A DNA stretch of 12,608 nt from Panacagrimonas sp. GTDB taxonomy: Bacteria; Pseudomonadota; Gammaproteobacteria; Nevskiales; Nevskiaceae. The notes under the pieces were generated by a model, which worked only from the letters and a program-made list of their open reading frames with translations, ran no database searches and was not told the origin of the DNA. The stretch lies in NCBI GenBank assembly GCA_021773655.1, contig JAJFJX010000304.1:1-12608 (forward strand), in the 5' to 3' direction. Below, piece after piece: positions 6,705-12,608 of the stretch (position 1 is the stretch's first letter; every line of letters starts with the position of its first letter). Position numbers and translations under genes: made by a program.

Positions 6705-6854
6705 ATGACGCTCTGCCCCATCGCACTGGCCACGGGCTGCGACAAATGCCCCGCCTTCCGAATCTGCCCTGCCAAGGGCCTGATCGGTGATTACAAGAAG
6801 GACGAGCCCCCCGCCTCCAGAACGCGGCCCAGGTCCGAACCGCCAAAGCCCTGA
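6705..6854 (+). CDS. Small four-cysteine protein of unknown function (49 aa)
   Basis: This short gene encodes 49 residues and starts with MTLCPIALATGCDKCPAFRI. Cysteines C4, C12, C15 and C21 give the pattern C-x7-C-x2-C-x5-C, three of them (C4, C15, C21) followed by proline. The compact N-terminal half is followed by GLIGDYKKDE and a basic, Pro-rich tail (about 35-49). The arrangement would suit binding a metal ion or an Fe-S cluster; that is an inference, since the spacing does not match a textbook ferredoxin or rubredoxin. Evidence for translation is the excellent ribosome binding site 5 bases upstream and a possible promoter before it. I have a general impression that short proteins beginning CPIAL...GCxKCP occur as hypothetical proteins in other gammaproteobacteria, but could not check. 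Neighbours are the divergent thioesterase and, 210 bases downstream, yacG, another small Cys protein. Confidence 0.75.
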   Translation: MTLCPIALATGCDKCPAFRICPAKGLIGDYKKDEPPASRTRPRSEPPKP

Positions 6855-6914
6855 ATGCGCCCCGCGGCCGGCCTGCACGCGGCAAGGCGTCGGCATCGGC
6901 ATCGGCGGCGGTGC

Positions 6915-6940
6915 GCATGCCCTCGCATGCCCTCGCATGC
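6915..6940. repeat. Short tandem decamer repeat (GCATGCCCTC)
   Basis: The unit GCATGCCCTC occurs twice and is followed by a third GCATGC, giving three self-complementary GCATGC hexamers spaced exactly 10 bases apart (6915, 6925, 6935). Just upstream is a small run of CGGCAT units (about 6890-6905). It lies in the 210-base gap between the 49-residue gene and yacG. The one-helical-turn spacing could suit protein binding, but simple slippage explains it equally well. Confidence 0.6.
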
Positions 6941-7052
6941 CGATGTGGCGAGGCTGAGCGGCAGGACCGCCGTCACCGTCCGGAGATCGTCGGAGCCGCC
7001 ATCGAACAGGCACCGGCCATCATGTCCGAGGTGAAATGCAGCGCACTCGGGG

Positions 7053-7058
7053 GATAAT
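7053..7058 (+). promoter_or_regulatory. -10-like GATAAT box directly before yacG
   Basis: GATAAT ends 6 bases before the yacG ATG (7065). If it is the -10 element, transcription would start at about the ATG, giving a leaderless mRNA. No convincing -35 hexamer is seen at the right distance (the region reads GGTGAA). Alternatively the G-rich stretch at 7048-7053 acts as a poor ribosome binding site on a longer transcript. Confidence 0.3.
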
Positions 7059-7064
7059 CGGGCC

Positions 7065-7277
7065 ATGAGTGCCCACAAGACCGCCGCCTGCCCGCAGTGC
7101 CGCCAACCCTCGTCATTGGAAAAGAGCAATCGCTTCCGGCCGTTCTGCAGCCAACGCTGCAAGCTGCTGGACCTGGGCGAATGGTTTGCAGAGAAGCACA
7201 CCATCCCGGTGGTGGAGGCCGACTCCGGCGACGACGAACTGCCGCCGCCTCAGGATCCTTGCGAACGGCTCCAGTAG
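7065..7277 (+). CDS. yacG: DNA gyrase inhibitor / zinc-binding protein YacG
   Basis: This 70-residue zinc-ribbon protein binds GyrB and inhibits gyrase in E. coli. The zinc ligands are C9-x2-C12 (CPQC) and C28-x3-C32 (FCSQRC). The conserved segment RPFCSQRCKLLDLGEWFAEK (25-44) matches the YacG/DUF329 family signature. The acidic Pro-rich tail is typical of the family. The ATG at 7065 is the natural start. A GATAAT box at 7053-7058 lies so close upstream that a transcript from it would begin at or near the ATG. In many gammaproteobacteria yacG neighbours coaE; here it stands on the + strand and its last 28 bases overlap, tail to tail, the end of the Nudix/ThiE gene on the other strand. Confidence 0.95.
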   Translation: MSAHKTAACPQCRQPSSLEKSNRFRPFCSQRCKLLDLGEWFAEKHTIPVVEADSGDDELPPPQDPCERLQ

Positions 7278-8236
7278 GCCGAGATGCCCGCCACGCCCTG
7301 GGCGTGATGCATGAATGCCGTGGCGCGATCCCGAGGTCCGACGCCGCCGATGGCATAGACCGGCAGGTTGGTATTGCCGGCCAGCGCCGCAAAACTTTCC
7401 CAGCCCATTGGCAATGCACCCGGATGCGTGGACGTGGACTGCACGCTGCCCAGCACCGCGGCATCGCAGCCCGCCGCGAGCGCGCGGACCAGACCGGCGG
7501 CGTCGTGGCAGGACGCCAGGCGCAGCAGACCCGGCGCGGTCTGCACGGCGGCGTCGTGGTCCAGCCCGGCCCGGGTCTGGTGCCAGCCGGCGGCGCCGCA
7601 GGCCTCGGCCATCGCGGCGCCGCGATCGAGTATCACCCGGCGCTGTGTGCCACGCGTGTCGGCAATCACTGCCCTGGCCAGCTGCACGTAGGCGATGTCG
7701 TCCAGCCGCGGCAGGCGCAGACGCAGCAGGCAGCGTGGCGGCAGCCCGTCCAGACCTTCGCGGATGCGCGTTTCATCGGCGCTGGCCGGGGTGAACACGT
7801 AATCGGGCGGCAGACACAGGGCCGCCAGGATGGGCTGCACGGTCGGCAGCAGATCGAGCGCGATGGCGGCATCCGGCGCCTGCCAGGCGAAGCACTGGCC
7901 CTCGACAGCGCGCACCTCGTGCTGCCAATGCCTGACCAGCCAGGCGTCCAGGGTGACGATGCGATCGTGGTAGGCGTGCGTGAAGCGGATCAGCGGCCGC
8001 GCCTGCGAGATGCCGATGCCCAGCTCCTCGTGCAGCTCGCGTTCCAGCGCCACCCGCGGAGATTCGCCCGTTTCGATCTTGCCGCCCGGGAACTCCCACT
8101 TGCCGGCGGCGATCTTGCCGGCCGGGCGCTGCGCGAGCAGCACCGCGCCATCGGCACGCCGCAGCACGCCGCAGGCAACGCCGATATGCGGAAGCAGGCC
8201 GCTCACCTGTGGACGCTCAGGTCCGGTATTCCGCAT
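7250..8236 (-). CDS. Nudix hydrolase (MutT-like) fused to a thiamine-phosphate-synthase-like domain
   Basis: This is a two-domain cytoplasmic protein of 328 residues. Residues about 16-145 are a MutT-type Nudix domain, expected to hydrolyse 8-oxo-dGTP or other oxidised nucleotides. The Nudix box starts at G52 (GKIETGE) and ends REL-H-EELGI (66-74), an exact GX5EX7REUXEEXGU match, preceded by KWEFPGG. Residues about 147-325 resemble ThiE/TenI barrels: VILDRG, LRLASCHD, AVLGSVQSTSTHPG, and the phosphate-binding YAIGGVGPRD (294-303). This fusion is known in gammaproteobacteria next to argJ; the role of the barrel domain is not established. ATG at 8236 lies inside the argJ end (20-base overlap) with CAGGA just upstream. 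A GTG at 8206, 10 bases after the argJ stop, is an alternative. The 3' end overlaps yacG by 28 bases. Confidence 0.92.
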   Translation of the reverse strand: MRNTGPERPQVSGLLPHIGVACGVLRRADGAVLLAQRPAGKIAAGKWEFPGGKIETGESPRVALERELHEELGIGISQARPLIRFTHAYHDRIVTLDAWLVRHWQHEVRAVEGQCFAWQAPDAAIALDLLPTVQPILAALCLPPDYVFTPASADETRIREGLDGLPPRCLLRLRLPRLDDIAYVQLARAVIADTRGTQRRVILDRGAAMAEACGAAGWHQTRAGLDHDAAVQTAPGLLRLASCHDAAGLVRALAAGCDAAVLGSVQSTSTHPGALPMGWESFAALAGNTNLPVYAIGGVGPRDRATAFMHHAQGVAGISAYWSRSQGS

Positions 8237-9434
8237 TGATCCTGACGTAGTCGTAACTGAAGTCGCAGGTCCAGATGCGCGCGCCGGCAGTGCCGCGACC
8301 CAGTCCGATCCGGATGCTGAACTCGTCGCGGGCGACCACCGCGCTGCCCCGTTCCTCGCGATAATCGGGATGCGGCTGCCCGTGCTCGATCAACATCACC
8401 TCGTCCAGGGCGATGCTCACGGTTGACGGGTCCAGATGCTCGACACCCGCCTTGCCGATGGCCATCGCGATCCGGCCCCAGTTGGCGTCGGAGGCAAACA
8501 TCGCGGTCTTGACCAGTGGCGAGTGCGCCACCGAGTACGCCACCTGGCGCGCTTCGTTTTCGCTTTGCGCGCCACCGACCTCGATGGTGATGAACTTGGT
8601 GGCGCCTTCGCCGTCACGCACCACCGCCTGCGCGAGTTGCGTGCAGACCGCGGTGATGGCCTCCAGCACCACGGTGTAGTCCGGGTGCGTGGTGTCGATC
8701 AAGGCACCCGAGGCGCCCGAGGCGATCAGGACACAGGCATCGTTGGTGGAGGTGTCGCCATCGACCGTGACGCAGTTGAACGATTCGCCGACAGCGCTGC
8801 GCAGCGCCGCGTCTGTCGCCGCCTGATCCAGCCCGGCATCGGTGGCGATGAACGCCAGCATCGTGGCCATGTCCGGGCAGATCATGCCCACGCCCTTGGC
8901 GATGCCGGTGACGGTGATCTCGCCCCGCGACGTGCTCACCTTGCGCGTCGCACCCTTGGGCACGGTGTCGGTGGTCATGATTGCGCGCATCGCGTCCAGC
9001 CAGCCGTCGGGACGCGCAGCGGCGACCGCGCCCGGAATGGCCGCCTGCATGCGTGCGACCGGCAGGCGCTGGCCGATCACGCCGGTCGAGAACGGCAGCA
9101 CGGCCTCGGGTGCGCAGCCGAGTTCGGCCGCCACCGTCGTGCAGGTGGCGATGGCGTCGTCCATCCCGCCCTGGCCGGTTGCGGCGTTGGCGTTGCCGGC
9201 GTTGACCAGCAGTGCGCGGATGTCGTTGGCCCTCCCCAGTCGCTGGCGACACAGCGTGACCGGCGCGGCGCAGAAGGCGTTGCGCGTGAACACGCCTGCG
9301 ACCTGCGCACCGTGATCGAGCGCAAACACCAGCAGATCGTCGCGACCGGCGGTCTTGATCGCGGCCTGGGCCACACCCAGGGCAACGCCGGGGACCGCAT
9401 GCAGGAATTGGGGGGCGGGGAGATTGACGGCCAT
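8217..9434 (-). CDS. argJ: Bifunctional glutamate N-acetyltransferase/amino-acid acetyltransferase ArgJ
   Basis: This is the arginine biosynthesis enzyme that moves the acetyl group from N-acetylornithine to glutamate, and in bifunctional forms also acetylates glutamate from acetyl-CoA. The 405-residue precursor cleaves itself at A190-T191 within KGVGMICPDMATMLAF; T191 becomes the nucleophile of the beta chain. Other family marks are the oxyanion pair T117-G118 (FSTGVIG), GDTSTND (226-232), DGEGATKF (274-281), SDANWGR (315-321), and the C-terminus INAEYRT. The length is typical. ATG at 9434 gives MAVNLPAPQ, the standard N-terminus; no strong ribosome binding site precedes it. An ATG at 9503 would add 23 residues and is less likely. 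It is 107 bases downstream of the alpha/beta hydrolase and overlaps the Nudix gene by 20 bases, so argJ and Nudix are probably cotranscribed. Confidence 0.97.
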   Translation of the reverse strand: MAVNLPAPQFLHAVPGVALGVAQAAIKTAGRDDLLVFALDHGAQVAGVFTRNAFCAAPVTLCRQRLGRANDIRALLVNAGNANAATGQGGMDDAIATCTTVAAELGCAPEAVLPFSTGVIGQRLPVARMQAAIPGAVAAARPDGWLDAMRAIMTTDTVPKGATRKVSTSRGEITVTGIAKGVGMICPDMATMLAFIATDAGLDQAATDAALRSAVGESFNCVTVDGDTSTNDACVLIASGASGALIDTTHPDYTVVLEAITAVCTQLAQAVVRDGEGATKFITIEVGGAQSENEARQVAYSVAHSPLVKTAMFASDANWGRIAMAIGKAGVEHLDPSTVSIALDEVMLIEHGQPHPDYREERGSAVVARDEFSIRIGLGRGTAGARIWTCDFSYDYVRINAEYRT

Positions 9435-9541
9435 GGCGGCGATTCGCGCGAAGAGGCGCGCGAGTGTAGCGAAGACCGGCCCGGGGCCGGCAAGGGCAGT
9501 CATGGTTGCGAGGGCGCCGCCCGGGGGCTGGAACCCGCGGC

Positions 9542-10414
9542 TCAGCGGTTCGCGACGCGGCGCACTCCGACCGGTGCCGGGCGGTCGGTTTGCATCTGGA
9601 CCCGACGCAGGAATTCCAGAATCTGCGGCATCAGGCGCTCGGGCCGGGTGCGCAGTTCCAGCAGCGAGCGCGCGAGCAGGAACTCGGTATTGGGCAACTG
9701 GCGCTTGAGCGACCTGGCATCGGCCAGGTCGTGCCGCGGGTCGCGCGCGTGACCGATGATCAGCGCCGGCTGGCGGATGTGCTTGCGCCGCCGCAGCGAA
9801 GGCACCACCGGGCCGACCAGCACGCCGTGCAGGATGGCGCGGATCACCTCGGGTTCGGCGGCCAGCGCATTGCGCAGGCTGCCGACCACGGCCAGACGCG
9901 GCTCCGGTAGCTGACGCAGCAGTCGCGCGAACAGCCGGTAGACGGGCTTGGCGTAATGCACCGCGATCATCAGCGGCACCAGCACCAGCGCAGCGGCCGG
10001 CACGGCGTTTTCCATCACCGGCATTTCCAGCAGCAGCGCGCGCACGCGATGCGGCGCCAGGGTGGCGGCGGTGAGCGTGGTGATGGCGCCGAGCGAGACG
10101 CCGCCGATGATGGCGCGCTCCAGGCCCAGGTGATCCATCAGGCCCAGCACCTGCTCGGCGTAGAAATCCACGCGATGCTCGGCCGCCCTGGTCGGCTTGT
10201 CGCTGCGGCCGTGGCCGAGCAGGTCGAGCAGGACCACCCGATATCCTTCGGCGGCCAGCCGCGCGGCGATGTCGCGATTGCACAGGCTGTCCAGCAGGAT
10301 GCCGTGCACCAGCAGCACCGGCGTTCCGTGGGCGGGGCCGAACACCTCGTAGGCCAGCCGGTAGTGACCGTGGAAGAAGTAGGCCTGCTCCACGGGGAAG
10401 ATGGGCATGTTCAT
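9542..10414 (-). CDS. Alpha/beta-fold hydrolase with no obvious catalytic histidine
   Basis: This 290-residue protein has a full alpha/beta hydrolase layout: oxyanion-region VLLVHGILLDS (33-43), the strand and loop VVLLDLLGHGRSDKP (60-74), and the nucleophile elbow GGVSLGA with S107 (104-110). A strand LIIGHARDPRHD (218-229) offers D225 as acid. Where the catalytic His normally follows (after PNTEFLLARS), the sequence is LLELRTRPERLMPQILEFL, with no histidine. Without it, normal esterase activity is doubtful, though a subgroup with this kind of replacement may exist. There is no signal peptide; a hydrophobic cap stretch (AALVLVPLMIAV, 141-152) is present. ATG at 10414 or, two codons on, 10408 may start it; neither has a clear ribosome binding site. 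It lies upstream of argJ by 107 bases and diverges from fadH across 158 bases. The substrate is unknown. Confidence 0.85.
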   Translation of the reverse strand: MNMPIFPVEQAYFFHGHYRLAYEVFGPAHGTPVLLVHGILLDSLCNRDIAARLAAEGYRVVLLDLLGHGRSDKPTRAAEHRVDFYAEQVLGLMDHLGLERAIIGGVSLGAITTLTAATLAPHRVRALLLEMPVMENAVPAAALVLVPLMIAVHYAKPVYRLFARLLRQLPEPRLAVVGSLRNALAAEPEVIRAILHGVLVGPVVPSLRRRKHIRQPALIIGHARDPRHDLADARSLKRQLPNTEFLLARSLLELRTRPERLMPQILEFLRRVQMQTDRPAPVGVRRVANR

Positions 10415-10484
10415 GGACCCACACTCTCACCAACCCCACGGGGTATGCCCCCAGGGAGCATCACCGATGCAATTCCTCCGACAA

Positions 10485-10504
10485 CCGGCTACAGCGCCAG
10501 CCGG
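10485..10504. repeat. Inverted repeat in the divergent hydrolase-fadH gap
   Basis: CCGGCT (10485-10490) pairs with AGCCGG (10499-10504) around an 8-base spacer. It sits about 70 bases from either start codon in the 158-base divergent intergenic region, where an operator could act. No known operator consensus is recognised; a chance hairpin is possible in this GC-rich sequence. Confidence 0.35.
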
Positions 10505-10572
10505 CGATGGCGCATTTCGCATGATCCGCTGCAGGCGCGGGCGATAGGCTGACGTGTCTGACGGAGGCATGG

Positions 10573-12608
10573 ATGACCCAACCCTACCCACACCTGCTGG
10601 CGCCGCTGGACCTGGGTTTCACGAAGCTCAGGAACCGGGTGCTGATGGGCTCGATGCACACCGGCCTGGAAGACCGCGCCATGCATTTTCCGCGGCTGGC
10701 GGCGTACTTCGCCGAACGCGCCCGTGGCGGCGTGGGGCTGATGGTCACCGGCGGCTTCGCGCCCAATGTGGCGGGCTGGGTGTCACCGTTTGCCGGGCGG
10801 CTGGCGACGTCCGCAGCGGCCCGGCAGCACCGCGTGATCACCGATGCGGTGCATGCCGAAGGCGGCAGGATCGCGCTGCAGATTCTGCACGCCGGTCGCT
10901 ATGGCTATCACCCGCTGACGGTGAGCGCTTCGCGCCTCAAGAGCCCGATCTCCCCCTTCGCGCCGCGCGAGCTGTCCAGCCGCGGTGTGGAACAGCAGAT
11001 TCGCGCTTACGTGCGCTGCGCGGCGCTGGCGCGCGAGGCCGGCTACGACGGCGTCGAGGTGATGGGCTCCGAGGGCTACTTCATCAACCAGTTCCTGGTC
11101 ACCCACGTCAACCGGCGCAGGGACGAATGGGGCGGGGTATACGCCAATCGCATGCGCCTGCCGCTGGAGATCGTGTCGCGCACGCGCGAGGCGGTGGGCC
11201 GCGACTTCATCATCATCTACCGCATCTCGGCACTGGACCTGATTCCCGACGGCCAGAGCTGGGACGAGGTGGCGATGCTTGCGCGCGCGATGGAAAAGGC
11301 CGGCGCCAGCATCCTCAACACCGGCATCGGCTGGCACGAGGCACGGGTGCCGACCATCGCAACCTCGGTGCCGCGCGCTGCGTTCGCCTGGGTCACTCAG
11401 AAGCTCAAGGCCGAAGTGCGCATTCCGGTCTGCACCACCAACCGTATCAACGTGCCGGAAGTGGCTGAACAGATACTCGCCGACGGCCAGGCCGACATGG
11501 TGTCGATGGCGCGACCATTCCTGGCCGACCCGGAGTTCGTGAACAAGGCCGCACAGGGCCGGGCGCTCGACATCAACACCTGCATCGGCTGCAACCAGGC
11601 CTGCCTGGAACACACCTTCAAGCTCAAGATCGCGAGCTGCCTGGTCAATCCGCGCGCCTGCCATGAGACCGAGCTGAATTACCTCAAAGCGCCACATCAC
11701 AAGAAGATTGCCGTGGTCGGCGCCGGTCCGGCCGGACTCGCAGCCGCGACGGTAGCCGCCGAACGCGGACACACGGTGGAGCTGTTCGATGCGGCGGAGC
11801 GCATCGGCGGCCAGTTCAACCTGGCCAAGCAGAGTCCCGGCAAGGAGGAATTCCACGAGACCTTGCGCTATTTCGCGCGCAAGCTCGAAGCCACCGGCGT
11901 GCGCCTGAACCTGCAAACGCCGATGACCGCAGAAGCGCTGCTGGCCGGGCAGTACGACGAGATCATCCTGGCCACCGGCGTCATGCCGCGCCGCGTCGTG
12001 ATCCCCGGACTGGAAGAACAGACTCGCGCCGGTCGCGTGCTCAGCTACGTGGACGTGCTCGGCGGCAAGGCCGACGTCGGGCGGCGGGTGGCGCTGATCG
12101 GCGCCGGCGGCATCGGCTTTGATGTCGCCGAATACCTGGCGCACGAAAGCGGCACCGCGTCTCCCACCCTGGACCTGGCCGAGTGGATGAAGGAATGGGG
12201 CGTCACCGACCCGGACAAGGCGCGCGGTGGCGTCACACGGCCGCTGCCGCCGCCGGCGGCGCGCGAGATCTTTCTGCTGCAGCGCAAGGCCGGCAAACCG
12301 GGCGCGGGTCTGGGCAAGACCACCGGCTGGATTCACCGCGCCTCGCTGCAGGCGCGCAAGGTGCAGACCCGCAGCGGCATCAACTACGAATCGATGGACG
12401 AACGCGGCCTGCTGATCAGTTATGGCAATCGTCGCGAAAAGCCCGAGCTGATCGAGGTGGATCACATCGTGATCTGCGCCGGTCAGGAGCCGCTGCGCGA
12501 ACTGCATCAGCCGCTGCTGGCGGCGGGTGTCCGCGTGCACCTGATCGGCGGCGCACACGAGGCCGCCGAACTCGATGCCAAGCGCGCCATCGACCAGGGC
12601 AGCCGGCT
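10573..12608 (+). CDS. fadH: 2,4-dienoyl-CoA reductase (NADPH) FadH, 3' end cut by window
   Basis: This is an NADPH-dependent, FMN-, FAD- and [4Fe-4S]-containing reductase that removes double bonds during beta-oxidation of unsaturated fatty acids. There are 678 visible residues. The N-terminal Old Yellow Enzyme barrel (about 5-330) starts LLAPLDLGFTKLRNRVLMGS and contains Y169 (MGSEGYFIN) and H255 (GIGWHEAR), matching the catalytic Tyr166/His252 of E. coli FadH. The cluster cysteines are C337, C340, C344 and C356 (INTCIGCNQAC then SCLVNP). The FAD motif is VVGAGPAGLAAA (381-392) with IGGQFNLAKQ; the NADPH motif is LIGAGGIGFD (508-517). GKTTGWIHR (581-589) and ICAGQEP are also conserved. GGAGG at 10563-10567, 5 bases upstream, fixes the ATG. 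Compared with the 672-residue E. coli enzyme, only a few C-terminal residues lie beyond the window. Resemblance to E. coli FadH from memory is strong along the whole length. Confidence 0.96.
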   Translation, partial: MTQPYPHLLAPLDLGFTKLRNRVLMGSMHTGLEDRAMHFPRLAAYFAERARGGVGLMVTGGFAPNVAGWVSPFAGRLATSAAARQHRVITDAVHAEGGRIALQILHAGRYGYHPLTVSASRLKSPISPFAPRELSSRGVEQQIRAYVRCAALAREAGYDGVEVMGSEGYFINQFLVTHVNRRRDEWGGVYANRMRLPLEIVSRTREAVGRDFIIIYRISALDLIPDGQSWDEVAMLARAMEKAGASILNTGIGWHEARVPTIATSVPRAAFAWVTQKLKAEVRIPVCTTNRINVPEVAEQILADGQADMVSMARPFLADPEFVNKAAQGRALDINTCIGCNQACLEHTFKLKIASCLVNPRACHETELNYLKAPHHKKIAVVGAGPAGLAAATVAAERGHTVELFDAAERIGGQFNLAKQSPGKEEFHETLRYFARKLEATGVRLNLQTPMTAEALLAGQYDEIILATGVMPRRVVIPGLEEQTRAGRVLSYVDVLGGKADVGRRVALIGAGGIGFDVAEYLAHESGTASPTLDLAEWMKEWGVTDPDKARGGVTRPLPPPAAREIFLLQRKAGKPGAGLGKTTGWIHRASLQARKVQTRSGINYESMDERGLLISYGNRREKPELIEVDHIVICAGQEPLRELHQPLLAAGVRVHLIGGAHEAAELDAKRAIDQGSR

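Noticed and set aside
6915..6940. Regular repeats considered as a CRISPR array
   Set aside because: Units are only 10 bases long with no unique spacers and no cas genes nearby.
6855..7034. ATG immediately after the stop of the 49-residue gene opening a short Arg/His-rich frame
   Set aside because: It reads through the CGGCAT and GCATGC repeats, has no ribosome binding site of its own and no protein-like features.
7097..8239. 380-residue plus-strand frame opposite the Nudix gene
   Set aside because: Antisense to an exact Nudix box and barrel domain and out of frame with yacG; compositionally like other shadows.
8436..9752. 438-residue plus-strand frame opposite argJ and the hydrolase end
   Set aside because: Antisense to argJ, Arg/Gly/His-rich, no domain recognised.
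9435..10439. Open frame continuing upstream of argJ to 10439 (740-residue reading)
   Set aside because: It is an out-of-frame reading through the alpha/beta hydrolase gene on the same strand, Arg/Pro/Gly-rich, with no ArgJ-family support.
10783..12558. 591-residue minus-strand frame opposite fadH
   Set aside because: fadH is certain from motifs over its whole length; the antisense frame is a side effect of strong G/C at third positions.
1..12608. Search for tRNA or rRNA genes, insertion-sequence ends, integrases and phage or defence genes
   Set aside because: None seen by eye; gene content is metabolic and housekeeping with uniform codon style.

Overview
This is a high-GC bacterial chromosomal window with dense, mostly housekeeping genes. 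The organism is most likely a gammaproteobacterium, with Xanthomonadales (Lysobacterales)-like content. The grounds are an ArgJ followed by a Nudix/thiamine-phosphate-synthase fusion with YacG beside it, a FadH very close to the Enterobacteria/Pseudomonas type, an Mrp/ApbC scaffold, and a small SET-domain methyltransferase. The lineage is an inference from gene content; no rRNA or tRNA is present to settle it. I see no mobile element, CRISPR array or phage gene.

Layout. At the left edge a 2-oxoglutarate/Fe(II) oxygenase gene (+, up to 705) is followed by 447 bases without an intact gene. That gap holds two GC-rich hairpins and a possible decayed reading frame on the minus strand. Next is mrp/apbC (-, 1153-2235). 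Diverging from it is a tightly packed + strand cluster, 2383-6177: a flavodoxin-family protein, a SET-domain lysine methyltransferase, a VTT/DedA-type membrane protein, an endonuclease/exonuclease/phosphatase (EEP) family protein, and a two-HKD phospholipase D/cardiolipin synthase. The last three joins are 4-, 4- and 1-base stop/start overlaps, so these genes are very probably translationally coupled. The VTT-EEP-PLD part resembles the E. coli ybhN-ybhP-clsB operon, with a VTT protein in place of YbhN. It looks like a phospholipid-remodelling module.

A YbgC-like thioesterase (-) overlaps the 3' end of the PLD gene tail to tail. Divergent from it is a 49-codon gene for a four-cysteine protein with a very strong ribosome binding site, easily missed by gene finders. 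YacG (+) follows, overlapping tail to tail with the Nudix/TMP-synthase gene. The minus-strand run alpha/beta hydrolase - argJ - Nudix/ThiE occupies 7250-10414. Divergent from that, fadH (2,4-dienoyl-CoA reductase, +) starts at 10573 and runs off the right edge, apparently only a few codons short of its end.

The genes together cover Fe-S cluster delivery (Mrp), membrane lipid synthesis or remodelling (VTT, EEP, PLD), acyl-CoA and unsaturated fatty acid metabolism (YbgC-like, FadH), arginine biosynthesis (ArgJ), nucleotide-pool sanitation (Nudix) and gyrase control (YacG). The points of most interest are the SET methyltransferase joined to the lipid module, the 49-residue Cys-rich protein, a hydrolase that seems to lack its catalytic histidine, and the interrupted frame at 812-1132.
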